Shown here: positions 55,246 through 63,990 of the stretch, piece by piece
Numbering within the stretch: the stretch's first letter is position 1
How the letters are laid out: the number at the start of each line of letters is the position of its first letter
Assembly (NCBI RefSeq): GCF_000498355.1
Contig: NZ_AVSV01000036.1
Span: forward strand, 1-64,000
DNA: 64,000 nt
Reading direction: 5' to 3'
DNA from: Clostridium sp. Ade.TY
GTDB taxonomy: Bacteria; Bacillota; Clostridia; Clostridiales; Clostridiaceae
Made by a program: the position numbers and the translations under genes
Notes under the pieces: model-generated
What the model saw: only the letters and a program-made list of their open reading frames with translations
Told to the model about the DNA's origin: nothing
The model's database searches: none

Positions 55246-56832
55246 ATGAGAATATTAATAAAAAATGGGTTTATAGCAGATGGAAGTGGACAAAAAGGAT
55301 GGATTGGAGATATCTTAATTAACGATAATAAGATAGAAAAAATAAGTAAATCTATAAATGATGAATCTTATGATAGATTGATAGATGCTGAGGGGCTTGT
55401 TGTGGCCCCAGGCTTTATCGATACTCATTCACATAGTGATCTTAAGATAATTGAAAATCCATATAATGAAATAAAAATAAGACAAGGCGTGACTACTGAA
55501 GTATTAGGACAAGATGGTATATCTATGGCACCATTACCAAAGAAATATATTTCTCCTTGGAGAAAGAATTTAGCAGGATTAGATGGTGAATCAGATGATA
55601 TAAATTGGGAATATGAGACTACAGATGGATATTTAAAACTTATGGAGGAAAATGGAGTAGGTTTAAATGAAGCTTATTTAGTACCCCATGGAAATATAAG
55701 AATGGAAGTTGTAGGTCTTGGAGATACAGAGGTTACAGAAAAAGAAATAGATAAAATGTGTGAAGTTCTAAGAAGAGAGATGGATGCAGGTGCATTTGGA
55801 CTTTCAACTGGACTTATATATATGCCTTGTGCATATTCTAAAACAAAAGAGCTTATAGAGCTTTGTAAAGTTGTTGCTGAATATGATGGAGTATTTGTAG
55901 TCCATCAAAGAAGTGAAGCAAATGAAATAATATCATCAATGAAAGAAGTAATAGAAATTGGTGAAAAATCAGGCGTAAGAGTTCATTTTTCTCATTTTAA
56001 AATTTGTGGAAAGAAAAATTGGAAATATATAAATCAAGTTATAGCCCTTCTTAAGGAAGCGGAAGAAAAAGGAATAAGGATAACAGTTGACCAATATCCT
56101 TATATAACAGGAAGCACAATGCTTGGTGTAATTTTACCACCTTGGGCTCATGATGGTGGAACAGATAAGCTGATGAAAAAGCTAGCATCAAAAGAAATGC
56201 GTGAAAGAATGATATATGATATGAAAAATGGAATAGAAGGTTGGGAAAACTTTCTTGAATTCATACCACTTGATTCAATATACATAACTTCTGTCAAAAC
56301 AAAAAAGAATGAAGATGTTATAGGAAAAAATTTAGTTGAAATTGGTCTTTTAAGAGGAAAGGATCCTTATAATGCTACATTTGATCTTCTATTAGAAGAA
56401 GAAAATGCAGTAGGTATGTATGATTTTTATGGAAAAGAGGAACAAATAATTGAATTTATGAAATTACCAGAACAAAATGTTTGTACTGATGGACTTTTAT
56501 CTGGAAAACCTCATCCAAGAGCATATGGATCATTTCCAAGAATACTTGGAAGATATGTAAGGGAACTTAAAGTAATAACTCTTGAAGAAGGAGTTATGAA
56601 AATGTCCAGTAAAGCTGCTGATGCATTTGGTATAAAACTTAGAGGATATATAAAAGAAGGTTATTTTGCAGACGTAGTTATATTCAATAAAGATACTGTA
56701 AGAGATGTTGGAACATTTGATAATCCAACTCAATATCCAGAAGGAATAGAGTATGTAATTATCAATGGAAATATAGTTGTTGATAAAAATAAATACAATA
56801 GAGTTAAGGCTGGTAGGGTATTAAGAAAATAA
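55246..56832 (+). CDS. D-aminoacylase/N-acyl-D-amino-acid deacylase-like amidohydrolase
   Basis: 528 residues from ATG 55246 (GAGGGTGA before it). Amidohydrolase-superfamily beta-barrel with metal site DTHSH (His61, His63), a YLVPHGNIR segment, HFSHFKICGKKNW, DQYPYITGSTML and VCTDGLLSGKPHPRAYGSFPRIL. The D-aminoacylase group hydrolyses N-acyl or cyclic amide bonds. Here it occupies the position where other such clusters carry a hydantoinase-type enzyme, so it may open a ring or a ureido intermediate. Substrate unproven. Confidence 0.88.
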   Translation: MRILIKNGFIADGSGQKGWIGDILINDNKIEKISKSINDESYDRLIDAEGLVVAPGFIDTHSHSDLKIIENPYNEIKIRQGVTTEVLGQDGISMAPLPKKYISPWRKNLAGLDGESDDINWEYETTDGYLKLMEENGVGLNEAYLVPHGNIRMEVVGLGDTEVTEKEIDKMCEVLRREMDAGAFGLSTGLIYMPCAYSKTKELIELCKVVAEYDGVFVVHQRSEANEIISSMKEVIEIGEKSGVRVHFSHFKICGKKNWKYINQVIALLKEAEEKGIRITVDQYPYITGSTMLGVILPPWAHDGGTDKLMKKLASKEMRERMIYDMKNGIEGWENFLEFIPLDSIYITSVKTKKNEDVIGKNLVEIGLLRGKDPYNATFDLLLEEENAVGMYDFYGKEEQIIEFMKLPEQNVCTDGLLSGKPHPRAYGSFPRILGRYVRELKVITLEEGVMKMSSKAADAFGIKLRGYIKEGYFADVVIFNKDTVRDVGTFDNPTQYPEGIEYVIINGNIVVDKNKYNRVKAGRVLRK

Positions 56833-56846
56833 TAGGGGGAGAGTTT

Positions 56847-58175
56847 ATGTTAGTTGTAGGTAATGGAAGATTAATAACTCAAAATAAGGAAAACCCATTT
56901 ATAGACAATGGTGCTGTAGTAATTGATGATGGAAAGATAGTTGATTACGGAGACACTAAAGACATTCTTTCAAAATATAAAGAAATAGAATACTTAAATG
57001 CAGAAGGAAAGGTTATAATGCCGGGACTTATAAATGCACATGGTCATATATATAGTGCTTTTGCAAGAGGAATGAATTTAGATGGACCAGTATCTAAAAA
57101 CTTTATTGATATACTTAATAACCTTTGGTGGAGATTAGATAAGTCATTAACATTAGAAGATATTAAGTATAGTGCTTATAGTACACTTATGGATAGTTTA
57201 AAGTATGGAGTAACAACATTTTTTGATCATCATGCTAGTCCACATGCTGTGGAAGGAAGTCTTTTTGAAATAGAAAAGGTTGCTAAAGAGCTAGGAATAA
57301 GAACATCTCTTTGTTATGAAGTTTCAGACAGAGATGGAGAAGAAATATTAGAAAAAGGAATAAAAGAAAATGTAGATTATATAAAGCATTGCAAAAAAGA
57401 AAATAATAATATGAATAAGGCAATGTTTGGATTACATGCAAGTTTTACTCTTTCAGATGAGTCTCTTAAAAAATGTACTAAGGCAGCAGAAGGATTAGAT
57501 TGTGGATATCATATCCATGTGGCTGAAGGAATTGCTGATGAAGAGGACTGTATAGAGAAGTATGATATGAGAGTCGTGGAAAGACTTAATAAGTTTGGAA
57601 TACTTGGAGATAAGAGCTTAACAATCCATTGCATACATGCTGATGAAGATGAAAGAGAATTACTTTTAAAAACAGGAACTTCAGTAGTTCATAATCCAGA
57701 ATCAAATATGGGTAATGCAGTAGGAGTATCTCCTGTAATAAAACTTATAAAAGAAGGAGTTACAGTAGGTCTTGGAACTGATGGATATACACAAGATATG
57801 TTTGAATCAATGAAAGTTTGTAATATAATTCATAAACATCATCTTAGAAATCCTTCAGTTGCTTGGGCAGAAACTCCAATGATGCTATTTGATAATAACA
57901 GAAAGATTGCAGAAAAACATTTTGATGGCAAGTTTGGAATAATTAAAAAGGATGCTAATGCTGATGTAATAGTAGTAGATTACAATCCTTTAACTCCAAT
58001 GAATGCAAGCAATTATAATTCACATATTTTATTTGGAATGATGGGTAAGTCTGTTGACACAACAATAGTAAATGGAAAAATTGTTGTAAGAAGAGGAGAA
58101 ATCATTAATGTAGATGAAAATAAAATATTAGAAAAATCAAGAAAAGTAAGTGCTTCATTATGGGAAAGAGTATAA
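56847..58175 (+). CDS. ssnA: Putative aminohydrolase SsnA
   Basis: 442 residues. Amidohydrolase-superfamily deaminase: NAHGH (His65, His67), FGLHASFTLSD, HIHVAEGIADEEDC, HCIHADEDE, GLGTDGYTQDMFESM. These are the hallmarks of SsnA, a conserved member of selenium-dependent molybdenum hydroxylase and purine clusters. 14 bases after the preceding gene, with GGGGGAGAG before the ATG. Likely deaminates a purine-derived ring; exact substrate unknown. Confidence 0.93.
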   Translation: MLVVGNGRLITQNKENPFIDNGAVVIDDGKIVDYGDTKDILSKYKEIEYLNAEGKVIMPGLINAHGHIYSAFARGMNLDGPVSKNFIDILNNLWWRLDKSLTLEDIKYSAYSTLMDSLKYGVTTFFDHHASPHAVEGSLFEIEKVAKELGIRTSLCYEVSDRDGEEILEKGIKENVDYIKHCKKENNNMNKAMFGLHASFTLSDESLKKCTKAAEGLDCGYHIHVAEGIADEEDCIEKYDMRVVERLNKFGILGDKSLTIHCIHADEDERELLLKTGTSVVHNPESNMGNAVGVSPVIKLIKEGVTVGLGTDGYTQDMFESMKVCNIIHKHHLRNPSVAWAETPMMLFDNNRKIAEKHFDGKFGIIKKDANADVIVVDYNPLTPMNASNYNSHILFGMMGKSVDTTIVNGKIVVRRGEIINVDENKILEKSRKVSASLWERV

Positions 58176-58201
58176 AAATCTATATATTAAGGAGATAGTG
58201 T

Positions 58202-59563
58202 ATGGGGAAAACATTATTTATAAAAAATATAAAATCTTTAATAACATGTGATAGCAATGATACAGTTTTTGAAAATGTTAACATGTTTATTGAAAATGGG
58301 GTTATTAAGTATATAGGTAACAAAAAATTTGAGGCAGAAGAGTTTATAGATGCAACAAATATGATAATGTATCCAGGTCTTGTTAATACACATCATCATT
58401 TATATCAAACATTCACTAGAAATTTACCTCAAGTTCAAAGTATGGAACTTTTTCCATGGCTTAAAACTTTATATGAAATATGGAAAGGTTTAGATAGTGA
58501 TGTTATAAGATATAGTTCGCTAGTTGGAATGGGAGAACTTATGAAGAATGGTTGTACAACATGTTTCGATCATCATTATGTATTTCCACAAAATACAGAA
58601 AGCACTTTAATTGATACACAGTTTTCAGCGGCTTCTGAACTTGGTATAAGAATGCATGCTTCAAGAGGAAGTATGTCACTTAGTAAAAAAGATGGAGGAC
58701 TTCCACCGGATTCAGTTGTACAAACTGTTGATGAAATACTTAAAGATTCAGAAAGATTAGTGAAAAAATATCATGATGCAAAAGAATTTTCTATGAGACA
58801 GGTTGCTTTAGCTCCTTGTTCACCATTTAGTGTAACAGGTGACTTAATGAAAGAATCTGCAATCTTAGCTAGGCATTTAGGAGTAAGGCTTCATACTCAT
58901 TTAGCTGAAACTAAAGATGAAGAAAACTTTACTTTAGAAAAGTTTAAAATGAGACCATTAGAATATATGGAAAGTCTAGGTTGGATAGGTGAGGATGTTT
59001 GGTTTGCACATGGAATTCACTTTAATGATGATGAGCTAAAATTTTTAGCTAAAACAAAAACAGGAATAGCACATTGTCCAATATCAAATATGAAGCTTTC
59101 ATCAGGTATAGCAAGAATACCTGACATGATAGATTTAGATATACCAGTTGGATTAGCTGTAGATGGAAGTGCAAGCAATGATGGCTCAAATCTTTTAGAA
59201 GAATTAAGAGTAGCTTATTTGCTTCATAGATTAAATTCAAGTCAAAAGGCGCCAACAGGATATGATATATTAAAACTTGCAACAAAAGGTAGTGCAAGAG
59301 TACTTGGAAGAAAAGATATAGGAGAATTATCAGTAGGTAAAGCAGCAGATTTATTTATGATAAATTCAAATAGATTAGAACTGGTTGGAACACAATATGA
59401 TCCAAAATCAGTGTTAGGTACTGTAGGTTTTAAGAATCCAGTAGATTACACTATAGTATCAGGGAAAATAGTAGTTAAAGATGGAAAATTAACTACGATT
59501 GATGAAGAAAAGATAGTATTTGAAGCTAATAAGTGTGTTGAAAAATTAATTAACAAATCATAA
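58202..59563 (+). CDS. 8-oxoguanine-deaminase-like amidohydrolase
   Basis: 453 residues. Metal ligands in NTHHHLYQT (His64, His66), ALAPCSPFSVT, RLHTHLAETKDE, FAHGIHFND, GLAVDGSASNDGSNLLEELR. This matches the 8-oxoguanine/hydroxyatrazine deaminase group. It would feed a deaminated dioxopurine into the same pathway as the downstream xanthine dehydrogenase. AAGGAGATAG precedes the ATG. Paralogous in fold to SsnA next door but clearly distinct in sequence. Confidence 0.88.
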   Translation: MGKTLFIKNIKSLITCDSNDTVFENVNMFIENGVIKYIGNKKFEAEEFIDATNMIMYPGLVNTHHHLYQTFTRNLPQVQSMELFPWLKTLYEIWKGLDSDVIRYSSLVGMGELMKNGCTTCFDHHYVFPQNTESTLIDTQFSAASELGIRMHASRGSMSLSKKDGGLPPDSVVQTVDEILKDSERLVKKYHDAKEFSMRQVALAPCSPFSVTGDLMKESAILARHLGVRLHTHLAETKDEENFTLEKFKMRPLEYMESLGWIGEDVWFAHGIHFNDDELKFLAKTKTGIAHCPISNMKLSSGIARIPDMIDLDIPVGLAVDGSASNDGSNLLEELRVAYLLHRLNSSQKAPTGYDILKLATKGSARVLGRKDIGELSVGKAADLFMINSNRLELVGTQYDPKSVLGTVGFKNPVDYTIVSGKIVVKDGKLTTIDEEKIVFEANKCVEKLINKS

Positions 59564-59649
59564 GATTAATAGTTAACAAAATTGTTATAAAAATTATTTT
59601 ATAGCAATGAAAATATAAAAGAATTTAATGGTAATTAGGGGGAGTCAAA

Positions 59650-60738
59650 ATGGCAAATTTAAAGGTTAATATATTAGGAATGGAATTTAATAATCCAGTA
59701 TTTACAGCAGCAGGTCCAGGAGCTAAAGATGGAGATCTTTGTGTTAAGGCAGTAGAAGGTGGAGCAGGTGGAATTGTTACAAAAACAATATCAGTAGATC
59801 CAGCTCCAGTACCAAGACCTTGTATGGGAAAAACAAATTCAGGATTCTTAAATACAGAATTGTGGTCAGAATTACCAAAGGAACAATGGATTGAAAAAGA
59901 ATATAAGAGAGCTAAAGAAGCTGGAGTTCCAATGATTGTTAGTATGGGATATACAAAGGAACAAATAGAAAAAGTTGCACCTCTTGTAAAACCTTATGCA
60001 GATGCAGTTGAACTTTCAACTCATTATGTTGGAACAGATGTAACTCCAATTGTTGAAGCTATGAAAGCAGCAAAAGCTGCATTAGATTGCCCAGTATTTA
60101 TGAAAATGAGCCCTCATACTGATATTCAAAAAATTGCTAAAGCTTTAGAAGAAGCTGGAGCAGATGGATTAGTTATGATTAATTCATTAGGACCATGTAT
60201 GTCAATAGATATTGAAACTGGTTATCCAATTATGGGAAGCGAAAAAGGATATGGATGGCTTTCAGGTTCACCAATAAGACCAGTTGCAATAAGAAATATA
60301 TATGATGCATCACAAGTTATAAATATTCCGATAATCGGAGTTGGTGGAGTAACTTGTGGTAGAGATGCAGCAGAAATGTTAATGGCTGGAGCTACTGCAG
60401 TTCAAGTTTGTACAGAAGCTATATTAAAAGGACCTGGTATTTATGGAAAAATAGCTAAAGAATTAGATGAATTCTTAGATAGTCATGGATATAAAGATGT
60501 TAATGAAATAATTGGATTAGCTCATAAAAAATCATCTGATAGACATTTCAGAACTACATCAATAGCTCCAGAAGTAGATCAAGATTTATGTATAAAATGT
60601 GGAATATGTAAAACAAGCTGTGTATATGATGCTATAGAAGTTTCAGACAAGCTAATAATTGATAAAGATAAATGTTTTGGATGTGGATTATGTGTAACAA
60701 GATGTCCAAAGCATGCACTAACTATTCAATATAAATAA
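59650..60738 (+). CDS. Dihydroorotate/dihydropyrimidine-dehydrogenase-like flavin iron-sulfur protein
   Basis: 362 residues. FMN-binding TIM barrel (1-300) with FTAAGPGAKDGD, KTISVDPAPVPRP, FMKMSPHTD and GVGGVTCGRDAAEMLMAGATAVQV. A C-terminal ferredoxin carries CIKCGICKTSC and CFGCGLCVTRC, like PreA. The usual catalytic NxSCPH loop is missing; the equivalent stretch reads VELSTHYVGTD. It therefore probably does not act on dihydrouracil or dihydroorotate in the standard way. It could pass electrons for, or reduce a product of, the xanthine dehydrogenase. AGGGGGAG before the ATG. Confidence 0.85.
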   Translation: MANLKVNILGMEFNNPVFTAAGPGAKDGDLCVKAVEGGAGGIVTKTISVDPAPVPRPCMGKTNSGFLNTELWSELPKEQWIEKEYKRAKEAGVPMIVSMGYTKEQIEKVAPLVKPYADAVELSTHYVGTDVTPIVEAMKAAKAALDCPVFMKMSPHTDIQKIAKALEEAGADGLVMINSLGPCMSIDIETGYPIMGSEKGYGWLSGSPIRPVAIRNIYDASQVINIPIIGVGGVTCGRDAAEMLMAGATAVQVCTEAILKGPGIYGKIAKELDEFLDSHGYKDVNEIIGLAHKKSSDRHFRTTSIAPEVDQDLCIKCGICKTSCVYDAIEVSDKLIIDKDKCFGCGLCVTRCPKHALTIQYK

Positions 60739-60747
60739 TATGAAATT

Positions 60748-60782
60748 AAATCAAAAGAAGTTTTAAATTCTTCTTTTGATTT
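60748..60782 (+). terminator. Hairpin after the dehydrogenase-like gene
   Basis: AAATCAAAAGAAG (60748-60760) pairs with CTTCTTTTGATTT (60770-60782). The T tail is weak. Confidence 0.6.
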
Positions 60783-60823
60783 ATATAAATAAATAAGTCT
60801 AAAAATAGACAGAGTATATTTTG

Positions 60824-61060
60824 AAAAGATGGTAGTTTGGGTATATATTCTTTTAGATTAATTGATTAAAAACATTGTGCAAAGTAAAAATTGCTAAAAT
60901 AAAAAATAGGATTACACGTTACGACCTTCAAAAGTTAAGTGGAATTTAATAGTACACTTACAAAATAGCTAAAATAAAAAATGAATTACCCAAAATTTAT
61001 AGTTCAAAACTTTAATTCACTTAGATAATAAATCTAAAAGAAATACCCTACTATCTTTTA
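60824..61060. repeat. 235-nt element bounded by long imperfect inverted repeats
   Basis: Left arm 60824-60860 (AAAAGATGGTAG, GGGTAT, TTCTTTTAGATT blocks in order) is matched in reverse complement by 61029-61060 (AATCTAAAAGAA, ATACCC, CTACTATCTTTT). The interior contains GCTAAAATAAAAAAT twice (60893 and 60968, 75 bases apart). No ORF. It could be a MITE-like element or a structured leader RNA of the xanthine dehydrogenase gene. Part of a 549-base gap. Confidence 0.6.
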
Positions 61061-61239
61061 TAAAGTTGATAAATATGATGATAATTTATTTGAAATAAAT
61101 TGATACAAATATTATTGAATTTGAAAATATTGAGAATAACTTACATAGTTATTCATTTAAATATAAATAAGTATATAACGAATATGTTTATATAAGGGGA
61201 CATAATAATTTTATATAAGAGACTATAGGGGAAACCTGC

Positions 61240-61258
61240 TTTGTGAGCATATCACAAA
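61240..61258 (+). other. Short perfect inverted repeat before xanthine dehydrogenase
   Basis: TTTGTGA-GCATA-TCACAAA, 30 bases before the start codon and thus inside the presumed leader. It resembles a Crp-type half-site pair, but the spacer is five instead of six. May be an RNA hairpin. Confidence 0.45.
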
Positions 61259-61287
61259 AAAATGTGGGACTATGAGAGGTGAAAATT

Positions 61288-63855
61288 ATGGCAGAGTTCA
61301 TACTTAATGGAGAGAAAAAAGTTGTAAATGATAATAAGAAATTACTAACATATTTAAGGGAAGATTGTAATATAACATCAGTTAAAAATGGTTGTTCAGA
61401 AGGCGCATGTGGAACATGTACAATTTTAATTGATGGAGTTGCCAAAAAGGCTTGTGTAGTAACTACTGATAAAGTTGATGGAAAAGAAATAACTACAATT
61501 GAAGGGTTTACAGAAAGAGAAAAAGATGTATTTGCTTATGCATTCACAGAAGCTGGAGCAGTTCAATGTGGATTCTGTATTCCAGGAATGGTTATGAGTG
61601 CTAAAGGATTATTTAATAAAACATTAAATCCTACTTCAGAAGAAGTAAAAAAAGCACTTATAGGAAATATATGTAGATGTACTGGTTATGTAAAAATAGA
61701 AAAAGCTATTATGATGGCTGCAGAAATATTTAGAGAAAATAAAGAAGTACCGGAAGTACCTTGTAAAGGAATACCAAGAGTTGGAGAAAGATTAGAAAGA
61801 GTTGATGCAAGAGAAAAAACTCTTGGAATAGGGGAATATTCTGATGATATTAGAATAGATGGAATGCTTCATGGAGTTGCACTTAGAACTAAATATCCAA
61901 GAGCTTTAGTTAAATCAATTGATACAACTGAAGCTGAAAAAATAGAAGGTGTTGTTAAAGTTGTAACTGCAAAAGATATTCCAGGTAAGAGATATTTAGG
62001 TCATATATTTAAAGATACTCCAGCACTTGTAGAAATTGGAGAAGAAACAAGATACTTAGGTGATGCAGTTGCTTTAGTTGCAGCTGAAACAGAAGAGATA
62101 GCAAGAGAAGCTATTAAACATATAAAGGTTGAATATGAAGAATTAAAACCAGTTACATCACCAGAAGAGGCTGCAAAAGAAGATGCACCTAAAATACATG
62201 AAAAAGGAAATCTTTTATCACATGAGCATTTAATTAGAGGAAATGCTGATGAAGCTATAAAAAATTCTAAATATGTAGTTACTTATAAATATAAAGTTCC
62301 ATTTACTGAACATGCTTTCTTAGAACCTGAATGTGCCGTTGCAGTACCAGAAGGAGAAGATGGTTTAGTAGTATACACTGGTACTCAAAGTATATATGAT
62401 GATTTAAGAGAAATAGGTTCATTACTAGACTTAGGACCAGATAAGTTAAGAGTAATTTCTAAGTATGTTGGAGGAGGTTTTGGTGGTAAAGAAGATATGA
62501 GTTGTCAACATCATACAGCACTTCTTGCATATTTAACAAAGAAACCAGTTAAGATGGTGCTACCAAGACAAGAAAGTATTATAGTTGATACAAAGAGACA
62601 TGCAATGGATATGGAGTTTACAACTGCTTGTGATGAAAATGGTATGTTAACAGGAATGAAAGCTATAATAGTTGCTGATACAGGTGCTTATGCATCACTT
62701 GGAGGTCCAGTTCTTCAAAGAGCTTGTACTCACGCAGCAGGACCATATAATTATCAAAATGTAGATATAGATGGAAAAGCTTATTACACAAATAATACTC
62801 CAGGAGGAGCATTTAGAGGTTTTGGTGTTACACAATCAGCTTTTGCTACTGAATGTAACTTAAATAAACTTGCAGAGTTAGTAGGAATAGATCCATTTGA
62901 AATAAGATATAAAAATGCTATAAGACCAGGAGAAGTTTTACCGAATGGACAAATAGCAGATGAAGGAACTGCTCTAGTTGAAACATTAGATGCAGTTAAA
63001 GATGAATATTATGCAAATAAAGAAAGAGCTGGAATTGCTTGTACATTTAAAAATGCTGGAATAGGTGTTGGTCTTCCTGATACAGGTAGATGTAAGATAG
63101 CTATAGTTGATGGTAAAGTTCATATTAGAACATCAGCAGCATGTATGGGACAAGGACTTGGAACTGTAGTTGTTCAAGTAGTTGGTGAAGTACTAAAATT
63201 AGAAAATGAAGATATTGTATATGAAACACCAGATACTAAAATAACACCAGATTCAGGGACTTCAACTGCATCAAGACAAACTGTATTTACAGGAGAGGCA
63301 ACAAAAATTGCAGCAATGAAACTTAGGGATGCATTAAGAGATAAATCATTAAAAGAGCTTGAAGGTGAAGAATTTTATGGAGAATATTTAGGAGTAACAG
63401 ATCCAATGGGTAGTCCTAAAGAAAATCCAGTAAGTCACGTAGCTTATGGATATGCAACTCAAGTTGTTATTATAGATGATCAAGGAAAATTAAAAAAGGT
63501 TATTGCGGCTCATGATGTTGGACGTGCAATTAACCCAAGAAGTGTAGAAGGTCAAATTGAAGGTGGAGTTGTAATGGGTCTTGGTTATGGATTAACTGAA
63601 GATTATATTATAGAAAATAGTGTACCAAAATCAAAATTTGGAACATTAGGACTTCTAAGAGCAAATCAAATTCCAGAAATAGAGCCAATAATAATTGAAA
63701 AAAATACAGCACAATTATCATTTGGAGCAAAAGGTGTAGGAGAAATTACATGTATACCAACTGCACCAGCTGCACAAGGAGCTTATTATAAATTAGATGG
63801 AGAATTTAGAACAGAACTTCCACTTAAAAATACTTTCTATAAAAAGAAAAAATAA
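61288..63855 (+). CDS. xdhA: Selenium-dependent xanthine dehydrogenase (fused 2Fe-2S and molybdopterin domains)
   Basis: 855 residues from ATG 61288 (GAGAGGTG before it; an in-frame GTG at 61279 overlaps that site). Two 2Fe-2S sites: Cys36/41/44/56 (GCSEGACGTCTI) and Cys94/97/129/131 (CGFC, CRC). The molybdopterin part follows (about 165-855) with GGGFGGKEDMSCQ, GGAFRGFG, the QGLGTVV region and the active-site Glu in GAKGVGEIT. An FAD domain is absent. Matches the selenium-dependent xanthine dehydrogenase family fitting the yqeB/yqeC/xdhC genes upstream. The selenium is a labile cofactor, so no selenocysteine codon is needed. Confidence 0.94.
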   Translation: MAEFILNGEKKVVNDNKKLLTYLREDCNITSVKNGCSEGACGTCTILIDGVAKKACVVTTDKVDGKEITTIEGFTEREKDVFAYAFTEAGAVQCGFCIPGMVMSAKGLFNKTLNPTSEEVKKALIGNICRCTGYVKIEKAIMMAAEIFRENKEVPEVPCKGIPRVGERLERVDAREKTLGIGEYSDDIRIDGMLHGVALRTKYPRALVKSIDTTEAEKIEGVVKVVTAKDIPGKRYLGHIFKDTPALVEIGEETRYLGDAVALVAAETEEIAREAIKHIKVEYEELKPVTSPEEAAKEDAPKIHEKGNLLSHEHLIRGNADEAIKNSKYVVTYKYKVPFTEHAFLEPECAVAVPEGEDGLVVYTGTQSIYDDLREIGSLLDLGPDKLRVISKYVGGGFGGKEDMSCQHHTALLAYLTKKPVKMVLPRQESIIVDTKRHAMDMEFTTACDENGMLTGMKAIIVADTGAYASLGGPVLQRACTHAAGPYNYQNVDIDGKAYYTNNTPGGAFRGFGVTQSAFATECNLNKLAELVGIDPFEIRYKNAIRPGEVLPNGQIADEGTALVETLDAVKDEYYANKERAGIACTFKNAGIGVGLPDTGRCKIAIVDGKVHIRTSAACMGQGLGTVVVQVVGEVLKLENEDIVYETPDTKITPDSGTSTASRQTVFTGEATKIAAMKLRDALRDKSLKELEGEEFYGEYLGVTDPMGSPKENPVSHVAYGYATQVVIIDDQGKLKKVIAAHDVGRAINPRSVEGQIEGGVVMGLGYGLTEDYIIENSVPKSKFGTLGLLRANQIPEIEPIIIEKNTAQLSFGAKGVGEITCIPTAPAAQGAYYKLDGEFRTELPLKNTFYKKKK

Positions 63856-63868
63856 TGTAAATATATTT

Positions 63869-63910
63869 TAGAGATAGAGTTTTATTAAAAACTCTATTTC
63901 TAGATTTTTT
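63869..63910 (+). terminator. Terminator after xanthine dehydrogenase
   Basis: TAGAGATAGAGTTTT (63869-63883) pairs, with one G-U, with AAAACTCTATTTCTA (63888-63902), then TTTTTT. Confidence 0.85.
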
Positions 63911-63990
63911 ATAAATACAATGAAGATAATATTTTAAAAATATAAAAATATTACTTAAAAGATAAATTAATATGAAAAGAGGTAAATGTT

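Noticed and set aside
61243-61256. Crp/Fnr binding site before xanthine dehydrogenase
   Set aside because: TGTGA and TCACA are five, not six, bases apart, and the pair lies downstream of the likely promoter, inside the leader. Kept only as an unassigned inverted repeat.
60739-61287. Purine (guanine/adenine) or molybdenum-cofactor riboswitch in the xanthine dehydrogenase leader
   Set aside because: None of the conserved core sequences of those aptamers was found. The inverted-repeat element has a different architecture.
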